Source: UBA6265 sp964526965 (lineage in GTDB: Bacteria; Chloroflexota; Chloroflexia; Thermomicrobiales; UBA6265). Taken from it: 64,000 bases of DNA. Positions 51,165 through 59,758 of the stretch are shown here, piece by piece. The stretch is from assembly GCA_964526965.1 (NCBI GenBank), contig CAZGML010000006.1, positions 1 to 64,000 on the forward strand, written 5' to 3'. Within the stretch, counting starts at the first letter, position 1; each line of letters starts with the position of its first letter. Made by a program: the position numbers and the translations under genes. Under the pieces are notes generated by a model. The model did not search any database and was not told the origin of the DNA. It worked only from the letters and a program-made list of their open reading frames with translations.

Positions 51165-53225
51165 CTACTCCACGAATTTGAACCCGCGCAGGGTCTGTGC
51201 GTTGAGCGCGACCACAATGGTGCTCAGGCTCATAAGGATGGCCGCCAGCGCCGGAGGCATGTTGATTCCCCACGGGGCGAGAACACCGGCAGCGAGGGGA
51301 ATTGCCAGAATATTGTACCCGCCCGCCCAGGCGAGGTTCTGCAACATCTTGCGATACATCGCCTTGCTCAACCGACGTGTCGCAGGCACGGTGCGTGGAT
51401 CATCGGAGGCGAGGATGATTCCGGCTGATTGAATCGCCACATCGGTTCCGGCCCCGATCGCCAAACCGACATCGGCCATCGCGAGCGCGGGTGCATCGTT
51501 CACACCGTCGCCCACCATCGCAACCACTTCACCATCCTCCTGTCGACCCTTCACGACATTCTGCTTGTGCTCCGGCAAGACTTCCGCCTGGACGACGTCG
51601 ATGCCAATCTCGCCAGCCACAGTGTTGGCGACAGCGCTGGCATCACCGGTCATCATCTCGTTGGTAACACCCTCGCTGGAGAGCTCGGCAATGGCTTCTG
51701 CGGATTCGGGGCGAACCGCATCGGCCAGGGCGATTGCTCCCTGAACCTCATTCTCCTTCAGTACATAGAGCAGCGCTGACCCCTGGTTGCGCCAGTCGGT
51801 CTGCCACGTTTCAACCTCAGCTGGCAGGCTTGCATCGGATTCTTCCAGCACCCTGCTGCCGCCGATCGTCCATTTCGCGCCATTAACCGTTGCACTCACT
51901 CCACGGCCAGCTTTCGCGACGAAATCTTCAGCACCGGGGATCGACAGTGAGCGCTCCTCGGCTGCAGTCCAGATCGCTTCTGCCAGGGGGTGCTCGGAAT
52001 CGCGTTCGACAGCTGCAGCCACTGCCAGCAATGTATCCTCATCGCCATCCAGGCTCGCGAGTTCCTGTACCTCGTGCGAGCCCTGCGTGAGGGTGCCGGT
52101 TTTGTCCCACAGCACTGTTGATACCTCACGCATGCGCTCCAACTGCAAGCGATCGCGAATCAAAACACCGTGCTTTGCACCGATTTCGGTCGTAATCGCT
52201 ATCACCAGCGGAATCGCCAACCCCAGCGCGTGCGGACAGGCAATGACTAGCAGCGTCACCGTGCGCACAATCGCGCTATCCAGGTCTCCCACAACGAGCC
52301 ACCATACCAGGAACGTGATAATCGCCGCCCCGGCGGAGATGTAAAAGAGCAGCGCCGCGAACCTGTCGGCCAGCGCCTGTGTGCGGGATCGGCTCTGCTG
52401 CGCTTCGGCGACCATCCGCTGGATTCCGGCCAGCACCGTGTCATCGCCGCGAGCATCCACCCGCACGCGGATGGATGATCCACCCACCACAGAACCAGCG
52501 ATTGCCCGGTCACCTTCCATGCGTTCCACAGGCGTGGATTCGCCGGTAATCATCGATTCATTGAGTTCGGCACTGCCCGAATCGATCACACCGTCCGCCG
52601 GCACGCTTCCGCCGGGGCGGACCAGAACGATATCGTCCAATTGCAGTTCGGATACGGGCACCATCTCCGTGGTGTTGTCAGTGACACGCTCCGCTTCATC
52701 CGGAACCAGGTCTGCCAGCGCCTGCAGTGCATTCTGGCTTTCGCCCAACGCACGCATCTCGAACCAATGCCCAAGCAGCATGACGGTGACGAGCAGGGCG
52801 AGCTCCCACCAGAAATCGAGGCCGAGCCAACCGAGCGTCGTTGCCCAACTGGCAACGAACGCAACCGTGATCGCGAGGCTGATAAGCGTCATCATGCCCG
52901 GTTGTCGCGATTTCAGTTCGGAGACCGCACCCTCGATAAAAACACGACCGCCATACACGAAGATGACCGTCCCGAGAACAGGTGCTACCCAATCGGCGCC
53001 GGGGAAGGAGGGCAGGGAGTAGTTGAACCAGTCCTGCACCATGGGTGAGAAGAGCACAACCGGGATTGTAAGGATGAGCGACACCCAAAAGAGTTGACGG
53101 AACTCCGCGGCATGATCCCCGTGACCGCCATGGCCGTGATGATCGTGCCCATGGTGGGCATGTGCTCCACTTCCAGGATGATCCTCGTGGGCGTCATGTT
53201 CGTGATGATGGTGGTCGTCGGACAA
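51165..53225 (-). CDS. copB: CopB-type heavy-metal P1B ATPase
   Basis: A 686-residue P-type ATPase for heavy-metal export. The cytoplasmic N-terminus is strikingly His-rich (about 18 His in the first 40 residues) in place of a CxxC metal domain. The transport motif is CPH in VIACPHALGLAIPL, typical of the CopB/P1B-3 group that exports copper or silver, rather than CPC. Other motifs are TGES, the phosphorylation site DKTGTLTQG, and GDGVNDAPAL. The TTG start is supported by GGGAGA seven bases upstream; no earlier ATG or GTG exists in frame. Confidence 0.92.
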   Translation of the reverse strand: MSDDHHHHEHDAHEDHPGSGAHAHHGHDHHGHGGHGDHAAEFRQLFWVSLILTIPVVLFSPMVQDWFNYSLPSFPGADWVAPVLGTVIFVYGGRVFIEGAVSELKSRQPGMMTLISLAITVAFVASWATTLGWLGLDFWWELALLVTVMLLGHWFEMRALGESQNALQALADLVPDEAERVTDNTTEMVPVSELQLDDIVLVRPGGSVPADGVIDSGSAELNESMITGESTPVERMEGDRAIAGSVVGGSSIRVRVDARGDDTVLAGIQRMVAEAQQSRSRTQALADRFAALLFYISAGAAIITFLVWWLVVGDLDSAIVRTVTLLVIACPHALGLAIPLVIAITTEIGAKHGVLIRDRLQLERMREVSTVLWDKTGTLTQGSHEVQELASLDGDEDTLLAVAAAVERDSEHPLAEAIWTAAEERSLSIPGAEDFVAKAGRGVSATVNGAKWTIGGSRVLEESDASLPAEVETWQTDWRNQGSALLYVLKENEVQGAIALADAVRPESAEAIAELSSEGVTNEMMTGDASAVANTVAGEIGIDVVQAEVLPEHKQNVVKGRQEDGEVVAMVGDGVNDAPALAMADVGLAIGAGTDVAIQSAGIILASDDPRTVPATRRLSKAMYRKMLQNLAWAGGYNILAIPLAAGVLAPWGINMPPALAAILMSLSTIVVALNAQTLRGFKFVE

Positions 53226-53294
53226 TTATCTCTCCCTCGTCGTAACTCCAGGGGCCATCTCCCTGTCTGTACAGCATAGTCTGGGCCAGAGCAC

Positions 53295-53327
53295 AAAAAA
53301 GAGGCCATGGTTCAAAACCATGGCCTC
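53295..53327 (-). terminator. Rho-independent terminator after the 53349-53726 gene
   Basis: GAGGCCATGGTT / AACCATGGCCTC (12-bp stem, three-base loop) is followed on the minus strand by six U residues. Confidence 0.88.
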
Positions 53328-53348
53328 ACTCCGGAGGGATCTGGGAAT

Positions 53349-53726
53349 CTATACGTCGTCTGCGCGGAATCCGCGTGGCCCCTTCGCCGCACTCTCCCGT
53401 GCTTCGGAGCTCACGAACACCAGCGCACCGATGTCGTTGCCTTCCCAGTGGATGATCGTCTCGTGCTCGGGGTCATTCAGGGCGGATTCCAACTCGGCGT
53501 CGGCGTCTACATCCTCAGATGATGCCACCACATATACCGCTGCCGGCACACGATACGCGCGGCCAAGTACGGCCCCGGAGTCATCCCGGATCAGCTCACC
53601 ATCAAGTGGATCGCTCGTTTGCTCCACGTATTGAACTTCACCATCTTCGTCTTCCACCTCTTCGGGGCGGAAGATTTCATCCTTAACCTTGTTGGCGATA
53701 TACATGCCGATTGAACGCTGCATCAT
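53349..53726 (-). CDS. Acidic hypothetical protein
   Basis: The 125-residue protein is acidic, with no membrane helix or known motif. It has an N-terminal helix (MMQRSIGMYIANKVKDEIF) and a beta-rich middle (GELIRDDSGAVLGRAYRVPAAVYVVASSEDVDADAELESAL). Its own promoter region and terminator suggest a single-gene unit. Function unknown. Confidence 0.65.
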   Translation of the reverse strand: MMQRSIGMYIANKVKDEIFRPEEVEDEDGEVQYVEQTSDPLDGELIRDDSGAVLGRAYRVPAAVYVVASSEDVDADAELESALNDPEHETIIHWEGNDIGALVFVSSEARESAAKGPRGFRADDV

Positions 53727-53770
53727 GGCTGGCTGCTCCTGAAAGAAAGACCGTTTTGGTTTTCTTTATT

Positions 53771-54520
53771 TTACCCGATATGCATGTATCGAAATGCTTC
53801 CGAGTATTCGCCGGCATCTGCCGGGTGATTCGGGTTCAGGCCGGAATTCCCTTTGGCCCACTCGCGGACGAATTCGAGATCGGCGTCAGCACCAACCTGG
53901 GTAACGTGCTTGCGTAGCGCCTCGATTTTGGTGTCAATGTGGTCGCTGATATCGATCCATGTGTCTGCCTGCTGGGCGGCAAAGAGATAAACCGACGGTA
54001 CCTCGATCGGCTCGAGTCCTTCGTCCAGCAGTTCCGGGAATGTTCGTCGGTCCCGGCAACTGGGGAAAACCGCCGCCAGGCTTGCTTCACCGGAGGCGAT
54101 ATGGTCCGGATGGTTGATGTAGCCATCACCGCTCAACCGCATGGTGGGATCAAAGCACATCAACGCCGTGGGGCGTACCTGACGAATCACGCGGGTGAGC
54201 TCCCGGCGGAGATCCAGGTTCGGCTCCAGGGTGGCATCGAGCCGACGCAGGAAGATGACATCTTTGACGCCGAGCACTTTGGCGGCTTCCAGCTGTTCCT
54301 GCTCGCGCAGGGCCGAGAGTTCCTCGCCGGAAATGTCCGGATCTTTCGTCCCCTTGTCGCCACTGGTAATGGAGCAATAGTAAATCTCGCTCCCGTTCGC
54401 TGCCCATTTGGCGATGGTGCCGCCAATGCCGAACTCGGCATCATCGGGATGCGCCTGTACCATCAGCACCCGTTCCGGAACCGTTGTGGCAGGATCGGGA
54501 TATCGTGGTTCCTCGCTCAT
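53771..54520 (-). CDS. PIG-L (LmbE)-family deacetylase
   Basis: PIG-L enzymes remove N-acetyl groups from glucosamine conjugates, for example in mycothiol or bacillithiol synthesis. The 249-residue protein has the zinc motif AHPDDAEFGIGG (His24, Asp27 region) and the later His motif NHPDHIASG, with SGDKGTKDPD between. The start at 54520 has GAGGGAA upstream. No other thiol-synthesis gene is nearby, so the substrate is open. Confidence 0.9.
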   Translation of the reverse strand: MSEEPRYPDPATTVPERVLMVQAHPDDAEFGIGGTIAKWAANGSEIYYCSITSGDKGTKDPDISGEELSALREQEQLEAAKVLGVKDVIFLRRLDATLEPNLDLRRELTRVIRQVRPTALMCFDPTMRLSGDGYINHPDHIASGEASLAAVFPSCRDRRTFPELLDEGLEPIEVPSVYLFAAQQADTWIDISDHIDTKIEALRKHVTQVGADADLEFVREWAKGNSGLNPNHPADAGEYSEAFRYMHIG

Positions 54521-54539
54521 ATGTGGTGTTCCCTCTGTC

Positions 54540-54652
54540 GTCATTCTGAGTGGCGGCGCAGCCGACATCGAAGAATCTCGATGCAAGGCGGTGTGCTACC
54601 AGACTTTCCCCGAGATGCTTCGCCGTTCGCTACGCTCAGGACTCAGCATGAC
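54540..54652. repeat. Imperfect palindromic intergenic repeat
   Basis: The left arm GTCATTCTGAG...CGAAGAATCTCG and the right arm CGAGATGCTTCG...CTCAGCATGAC are imperfect inverted copies flanking a central 25 bases. This is the form of a widespread non-coding repeat family (CATTCTGAG / GAAGAATCT) that I know from many bacterial genomes. Confidence 0.65.
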
Positions 54653-54661
54653 GTAGAATCG

Positions 54662-55309
54662 CTATCCGTTCAGCACACGCGTCAGGAGCGCAGTGTCGAT
54701 TTCCTCCAGTGATTCTACAGGGTGACGGTTTGGACTGTCTTCTATCGGCTGCGCGCCCGGCGCCACGATTACCTGTGCACCGGAGGCCTCGGCACTGGCA
54801 ACACCGGCCGGAGAATCCTCGATGGCGATGCAACGGGCCGGATCAACATCGAGCCGCTCGGCAGCCAGCACGTACGGCTCCGGATCCGGCTTGGGATGGC
54901 TTACATCCCCGCCCGAAACAAGTTCCTGCAGCACGCCATCGCTCGCCTTCACAACCTGGCGCGCCACTGGCTCCCACGCCTGTGTCACGAGCGCACAGGG
55001 GATATCGGACTTTTTCATGCGCATCAGGAAATCCTGCGCACCCGGTAACCAGGGGATGCCTGCGCCAAGGCGCGTGGCAACCTCATCGACCAATGCCGAA
55101 AGTACCTCTTCGTCGCTGAGTGGAACCCCGGCTTGCTTGAGCGCGTCAATTGTCACCATCATCGACCGACCCACCAGTGGTGCTGCATCCTCTGCGGTGA
55201 AGGGGATGCCATGCTTGTGGGCAAGGCCGAGCTTGGCATCTTCCCAGTAGGGCTCGGTGTCGACCAGGGTGCCATCCATATCGATGAGAAGTGCCTGCGG
55301 AAGTGTCAT
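54662..55309 (-). CDS. HAD-family phosphatase (beta-phosphoglucomutase-like), second of a tandem pair
   Basis: The 215-residue protein has HAD motif I DMDGTLVDTEP, motif II LVTQAW (Thr), motif III Lys in HPKPDPEPY, and motif IV EDSPAG. It belongs to the cap-C1 subgroup, which includes beta-phosphoglucomutase and sugar phosphatases. It overlaps the preceding HAD gene by four bases. The two products share the TEPYW feature and probably arose by duplication. Confidence 0.9.
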   Translation of the reverse strand: MTLPQALLIDMDGTLVDTEPYWEDAKLGLAHKHGIPFTAEDAAPLVGRSMMVTIDALKQAGVPLSDEEVLSALVDEVATRLGAGIPWLPGAQDFLMRMKKSDIPCALVTQAWEPVARQVVKASDGVLQELVSGGDVSHPKPDPEPYVLAAERLDVDPARCIAIEDSPAGVASAEASGAQVIVAPGAQPIEDSPNRHPVESLEEIDTALLTRVLNG

Positions 55310-55989
55310 TCGCCTACCTCAGCAAGTTCCAGTTGCGCCCCGCTTACGATATCGCGCAGGCGATCGAGCGTGATGTCCGAGAGGTCGACCACCCGGCTAC
55401 GATTTTTGCCCGGAGGCACGGGGGCGTGTCCACGAACCACCAGTACGGGCATGCCGGCTGCTTCCGCGCTGAGCGTGCCCGGCAGCGAATCCTCAATGAC
55501 GATGCAGTTCTCCGGCTCCACACCCAGCACTTCGGCGGCGTGGGCGAACGGCCACGGATCGGGCTTTGCCACAATCATTTCATCGCCTGTGAGGATGTAC
55601 TTCACCACGCCTTCGGGCAGGCCAGCAGCGGTTTTCTCCACCACCTTCCGCCAGGCGTTGCTCACAATGGCGCAGGGGATGTTCTGCTCGACGCATTCGG
55701 TGAATAGTTCCTGCACCCCGGGCATCCAGAGAATGCCTTTTTCGTCCATCAGCTGGTCAACCCGATCGACCAGCCAGTCGACGATCTCCTGCGGCTCCAT
55801 GGGGACACCAGCTTCCTGGAGCAGGCGCCCGGTTTCGAGCATGGGGTTCCCGACACAGTTCAGTGCGTCTTCTTCGGTCCAGGTGACATCGAACTTCGCG
55901 GTGAGCTCCAGCTCAGCCTCAATCCAGTAGGGTTCGGTTTCAACGAGGGTTCCATCATGATCCCACAGGATCGCCTTCAGCTCGGCCAC
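55306..55989 (-). CDS. HAD-family phosphatase, first of a tandem pair
   Basis: The 227-residue protein has HAD motif I DHDGTLVETEPYW, motif II IVSNAW, motif III Lys in VAKPDPWPF, and motif IV IEDSLPG. The GTG start has an AAGGAG site five bases upstream. It is a paralogue of the downstream gene. Small phosphorylated metabolites such as sugar phosphates are the expected substrates, but which is unknown. Confidence 0.9.
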   Translation of the reverse strand: MAELKAILWDHDGTLVETEPYWIEAELELTAKFDVTWTEEDALNCVGNPMLETGRLLQEAGVPMEPQEIVDWLVDRVDQLMDEKGILWMPGVQELFTECVEQNIPCAIVSNAWRKVVEKTAAGLPEGVVKYILTGDEMIVAKPDPWPFAHAAEVLGVEPENCIVIEDSLPGTLSAEAAGMPVLVVRGHAPVPPGKNRSRVVDLSDITLDRLRDIVSGAQLELAEVGE

Positions 55990-56126
55990 ATATACTCCTT
56001 TTATCAGCTTTGCCTTGCATCACCGATGATGCAGGCATACCAACCTCTATTCTAGGCCAGTTAGGATTTCCACCCACGAATAATCAGGTGCTACGCAGTG
56101 CACACTTGTGCAGAACGGAGGTGATA

Positions 56127-56969
56127 ATGGGAACACACGTACTTACCGGCGCGAATGGGGGCATTGGCAACGCAACGCACAGGGAACTTGAGAAGCGCGA
56201 CCATACCGTTATTCCCCTCACGCGTTCAGATGCCGATCTTTCATTGATGCACGAGGTGAATCGCCTCGCCGATGAACTGATATCCCGGCACGATTCGCTC
56301 GATGGACTGGTGCTCAACGCTGGCCTGGCCACTCCTGTCTCCGAACTCACCAGCGAAGGGTTTGAAACCACCTTTGCCGTCAATCACCTTGGCGCGTTTC
56401 TGCTCGCACACCGGTTGTTGCCGTTGCTGGAGAGTGGGGAAAAGGGGAGAATCGTTCTCACCGGATCGTCGGATCACATGTCGGTGAGGGAGACGAGTGT
56501 TGCGAACATCGCCACACGTACCGACCTGAGCTACACCCAGGCCTACGCACACAGTAAGGCTGTGGCCATGGCTGCGATGTTGGAGATGGCGCAGCGCCTG
56601 GTTCCGGATGATTACGATGAGGGTGCGGATCCAGCGGATCAGCCATCCTTCGTACGCGTTAATGTCGCTGATCCGGGCTGGACCCGTACCGGCCTCACCC
56701 GCAACGCGCCGCTGCCGATTCGTGTGTTGGTAATCGCCGGGCGACCGCTACAGAATCGGCCGAAGCACTCTGCCCGGGTTCTGGCCGACCTTGCCAGCGA
56801 GACCGATGATTTTGGCCGCTATATCGGCCTCAAGGGACGGATGACCACCAGCGTGCTGCTCCGCGATAACGCCTTCCGCAGCGCTGCGTACGACGAATCC
56901 GTGCACCTGTTGGTGGATGGCGGTTTTGCCCAGGAGTCCGATTTCCTCACCGCCCGGATACATTCGTAG
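56127..56969 (+). CDS. Short-chain dehydrogenase/reductase
   Basis: The 280-residue oxidoreductase has an NAD(P)-binding loop HVLTGANGGIG, NAGLA, an active-site Ser in VLTGSSDHM, and YAHSK. The C-terminal region is longer than in minimal SDRs, as in retinol-dehydrogenase-like members. The start at 56127 follows GGAGGTGATA. A terminator follows. The substrate is unknown. Confidence 0.88.
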   Translation: MGTHVLTGANGGIGNATHRELEKRDHTVIPLTRSDADLSLMHEVNRLADELISRHDSLDGLVLNAGLATPVSELTSEGFETTFAVNHLGAFLLAHRLLPLLESGEKGRIVLTGSSDHMSVRETSVANIATRTDLSYTQAYAHSKAVAMAAMLEMAQRLVPDDYDEGADPADQPSFVRVNVADPGWTRTGLTRNAPLPIRVLVIAGRPLQNRPKHSARVLADLASETDDFGRYIGLKGRMTTSVLLRDNAFRSAAYDESVHLLVDGGFAQESDFLTARIHS

Positions 56970-57028
56970 ACCCTCATTCAGGGCTGGAGTTCGTGCATGC
57001 TCGCACCGCCCGATTCTTGAAAAACGCC

Positions 57029-57060
57029 AATCCCGGGCACGAGGCCCGGGATTGCGTTTA
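57029..57060. terminator. Terminator between SDR and msrB
   Basis: AATCCCGGGC / GCCCGGGATT (10-bp stem, five-base loop) followed by GCGTTTA lies between convergent genes. Confidence 0.72.
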
Positions 57061-57072
57061 TTCGAACTGCAA

Positions 57073-57483
57073 CTACTTCTTCTCGAAGTCCATTGCGATT
57101 GAGTTCATGCAATAACGAGCGCCATTGAATTCTGCCGGACCGTCCGGGAAGACGTGTCCCAGATGGCTGTCGCAGCGGGCGCAGCGAACTTCGGTGCGAA
57201 CCATACCGTGGGATCGATCCTCGACATAGGTCACAGCATCCGGAAGGGCCTCGCCAAAGCTCGGCCAGCCGCAGTTATGCTCGAACTTGGTAGAGCTATC
57301 GAACAACTGGTTACCACATGCGGCGCAGCGGTATGTACCTTCGTCCCACACGGCGTTGTACTCGCCGGTGAACGGGCGCTCGGTACCGGCCTGGCGCAGC
57401 ACCTGGTACTGTTCTGGCCCCAGAATTTCTCGCCACTCTTCTTCGCTCTGTGGCAGTTCTCTCAGTTTGCTATCGGTGTTCAT
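57073..57483 (-). CDS. msrB: Methionine-R-sulfoxide reductase MsrB
   Basis: MsrB reduces the R epimer of methionine sulfoxide in proteins. The 136-residue protein has four zinc cysteines (Cys53, Cys56, Cys101, Cys104), the NCGWPSF and HLGHVFPDGP motifs, and catalytic Cys125 in RYCMNS. Its ATG overlaps the msrA stop (TAATG), so the two reductases are made together as a repair pair. No signal peptide, so it is cytoplasmic. Confidence 0.95.
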   Translation of the reverse strand: MNTDSKLRELPQSEEEWREILGPEQYQVLRQAGTERPFTGEYNAVWDEGTYRCAACGNQLFDSSTKFEHNCGWPSFGEALPDAVTYVEDRSHGMVRTEVRCARCDSHLGHVFPDGPAEFNGARYCMNSIAMDFEKK

Positions 57484-58190
57484 TAATTTCCTCCTGAATC
57501 CGGCAGTTCCAGCTCCTCGGTGAGGGTCACTGCGTCTTGCCGACTTGTTGCACATGTGATGCCAGTACCCTGGATACCGCAGTAGCCATTCGGCACCTTG
57601 TGCAGGTATTGCTGGTGATATTCCTCGGCGTAGTAAAAGTCCGCCGCCTCGGTGATTTCCGTTGTCATCTCCGGGTAGCCGGCGTTCTTGAGGAGACGGT
57701 TGTAGTTGGCTGCCATTTCCTCGGCAATCAACTTTTGCTCCTCGTTGTGATAGTAGATAGCACTACGGTATTGCGTACCGATATCGCCGCCCTGGCGCAT
57801 GCCCTGCGTGGGATCGTGGCTCTCGAAGAATGCCTTCACCAACTGGGCGTAGGTAACCTTGTTCGGATCGTAGATGACTTCAACCACCTCGGCGTGCCCG
57901 GTATTGCCGGTGCAAACCTCCTGGTAGGTGGGGTAGGGAGTGAAGCCGCCGGCGTACCCGACGAATGTGCTCCAGACGCCATCCATCTTCCAGAATATCC
58001 GCTCAGCGCCCCAGAAACACCCGAGAGCGAACGTCGCAGCCTCCGTCCCTTCCGGGAAAGGTGGCTGAATACGATTGCCATTAACGGCGTGATACTTGGG
58101 GATTTCGAATGCGTAGGTCTCCCGGCCCGGGAGAGCGGTTTCGGCTGTTGGCATGTTTGGTGATCGACCGAATAGTTTGTCCAAAACCAT
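57483..58190 (-). CDS. msrA: Methionine-S-sulfoxide reductase MsrA
   Basis: MsrA reduces the S epimer of methionine sulfoxide. The 235-residue protein has catalytic Cys58 in ALGCFWGAE, then GYAGG, GHAEVVEV, and the Cys-bearing C-terminus (GYCGIQGTGITC) that can serve as resolving cysteines. The start at 58190 is chosen because CGGAG precedes it. The N-terminal extension of about 50 residues is longer than in E. coli and has no clear signal. Confidence 0.95.
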   Translation of the reverse strand: MVLDKLFGRSPNMPTAETALPGRETYAFEIPKYHAVNGNRIQPPFPEGTEAATFALGCFWGAERIFWKMDGVWSTFVGYAGGFTPYPTYQEVCTGNTGHAEVVEVIYDPNKVTYAQLVKAFFESHDPTQGMRQGGDIGTQYRSAIYYHNEEQKLIAEEMAANYNRLLKNAGYPEMTTEITEAADFYYAEEYHQQYLHKVPNGYCGIQGTGITCATSRQDAVTLTEELELPDSGGN

Positions 58191-58306
58191 GATGATTACT
58201 CCGTGTTGAACGTATAGGGCAGCACGTGCCCACATACTATCTTACCGAAAGTACGCAAGTGAGGCGATGTTGGCAGCGAGCCAGGGTTGGTTTGTTGTAA
58301 AGGTGG

Positions 58307-59578
58307 TTATCCCGTACGCGAGTGCATCAGGTACCGTGCCAGCAAACCTACCACGTACACAACTAACCCCATCAGAACGGATTGCCACGGAAGCATCACC
58401 ACCAGCGTCACGCAGCCAATCAGGCCCAGCGCAAAGAGCCATCGCGGCCACCGACGGTAGTTGCCCGTCTGTGTCCATGCCGCCATGTTGGCGATGGAGT
58501 AGTAGACCAGCACGCCAAACGACGAGAATCCAATAGCTCCGCGAATGTCGGCTATCAACAGGATGGTAATCACGATTGCCGCCAGCACCACTTCCGCCAC
58601 GTGCGGCACTTTGTATTTGGGGTTGATTGAAGCGAGTTGCTTTGGCAAGTCGCCATGACGCGCCATTGCCAGCGACGTGCGCCCAATCCCCGCCATTAAT
58701 CCGAGCAGCGCACCCAGGCTGGCAACCATGGCACCGATGCGAAGTACCGGTTCGATCCACGCCTGGTCGGCCGCGTTGACGGCCGTAACGAGTGGAGTGG
58801 TAGAGTTGCCGATCGCATCCGGCCCCGCAGCGCCCAGAATTACGATGCCAACAACCGCATACACGGCCATGGTAAGAAAGAGAGCCAGGGGAATGGCCCG
58901 CGGAATGGTGCTTTCAGGATCCTTCACTTCCTCGCCCATCGTCGCGATGCGAGCATATCCGGCGAAGGCAAAAAAGAGGAATCCTGCAGCCTGCAACACG
59001 CCAGTTGGAGAGACGTTCTCCCAGTTCGCACTATCAGTGATGTGGACGAAATTCACACCTCCCGCGCCGATCAGGCCGATGACGAGGATGCCAAGCGACG
59101 TCAACGTCATAACGATGAGAATGCGCGTCATCTGCACCGTACGCGTGATGCCGCGATAGTTGAGCGCTGCCAGGGCTGCGATCGCCACGATGGCAATCCA
59201 TTTCTGCAGGTTTGGGTTGTCCGGTGCCGCATAGGCCGCAAATGCAAGGGACATCGCCGTGCAGGAGGCCGTCTTCCCGATCAGGAATCCCCAGCCAGCG
59301 ATAAATCCGACCCAGTTGTTGATCCGCTCGCGACCGTATATATAGGTTCCACCGGAAACTGGATACTGCGCAGCCAGTTGCGCCGACGCCACTGCATTGC
59401 AGTATGCGATGATCGCCGCAATCACCAGCGCCACCAGCATGCCATTGCCAGCCGCACTGGCAGCCGGGCCAAACGCCACAAATACGCCAGCACCGATCAT
59501 GGAACCGAGCCCAATGACGACTGCATCCGATAAGGAAAGTTGTCGGCTCAGCTTTGTGGATGTCTGGTTAGCTACCAT
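58307..59578 (-). CDS. APC-superfamily amino-acid permease
   Basis: The 423-residue protein has about 12 membrane helices and APC motifs: SLSDAVVIGLGSMIGAGVFVAFGPAA (unwound helix 1), YPVSGGTYIYGRERINNWVGFIAGWG, FFAFAGYARIATMGEEVKDPEST (helix 6 and following loop) and ALLGLMAGIGRTSLAMARHGDLP. It is most like bacterial basic-amino-acid or neutral amino-acid transporters. The transported amino acid cannot be assigned. Confidence 0.9.
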   Translation of the reverse strand: MVANQTSTKLSRQLSLSDAVVIGLGSMIGAGVFVAFGPAASAAGNGMLVALVIAAIIAYCNAVASAQLAAQYPVSGGTYIYGRERINNWVGFIAGWGFLIGKTASCTAMSLAFAAYAAPDNPNLQKWIAIVAIAALAALNYRGITRTVQMTRILIVMTLTSLGILVIGLIGAGGVNFVHITDSANWENVSPTGVLQAAGFLFFAFAGYARIATMGEEVKDPESTIPRAIPLALFLTMAVYAVVGIVILGAAGPDAIGNSTTPLVTAVNAADQAWIEPVLRIGAMVASLGALLGLMAGIGRTSLAMARHGDLPKQLASINPKYKVPHVAEVVLAAIVITILLIADIRGAIGFSSFGVLVYYSIANMAAWTQTGNYRRWPRWLFALGLIGCVTLVVMLPWQSVLMGLVVYVVGLLARYLMHSRTG

Positions 59579-59758
59579 ATGATCGGGACCTTCATGTCTC
59601 TACGAACGTTCCCCGGCAGTATATGTTTATAAATGCCCGGAATTGCTAAAAATGTGTTGCACCAACTCGCGATGGTGCCGATGATGGCTGAGCAAGAATC
59701 AAGAAGGCCTGCCTCCCTTAATATTGGTACAGTATTGGTAGAGAAGTGAGGTGCATTA

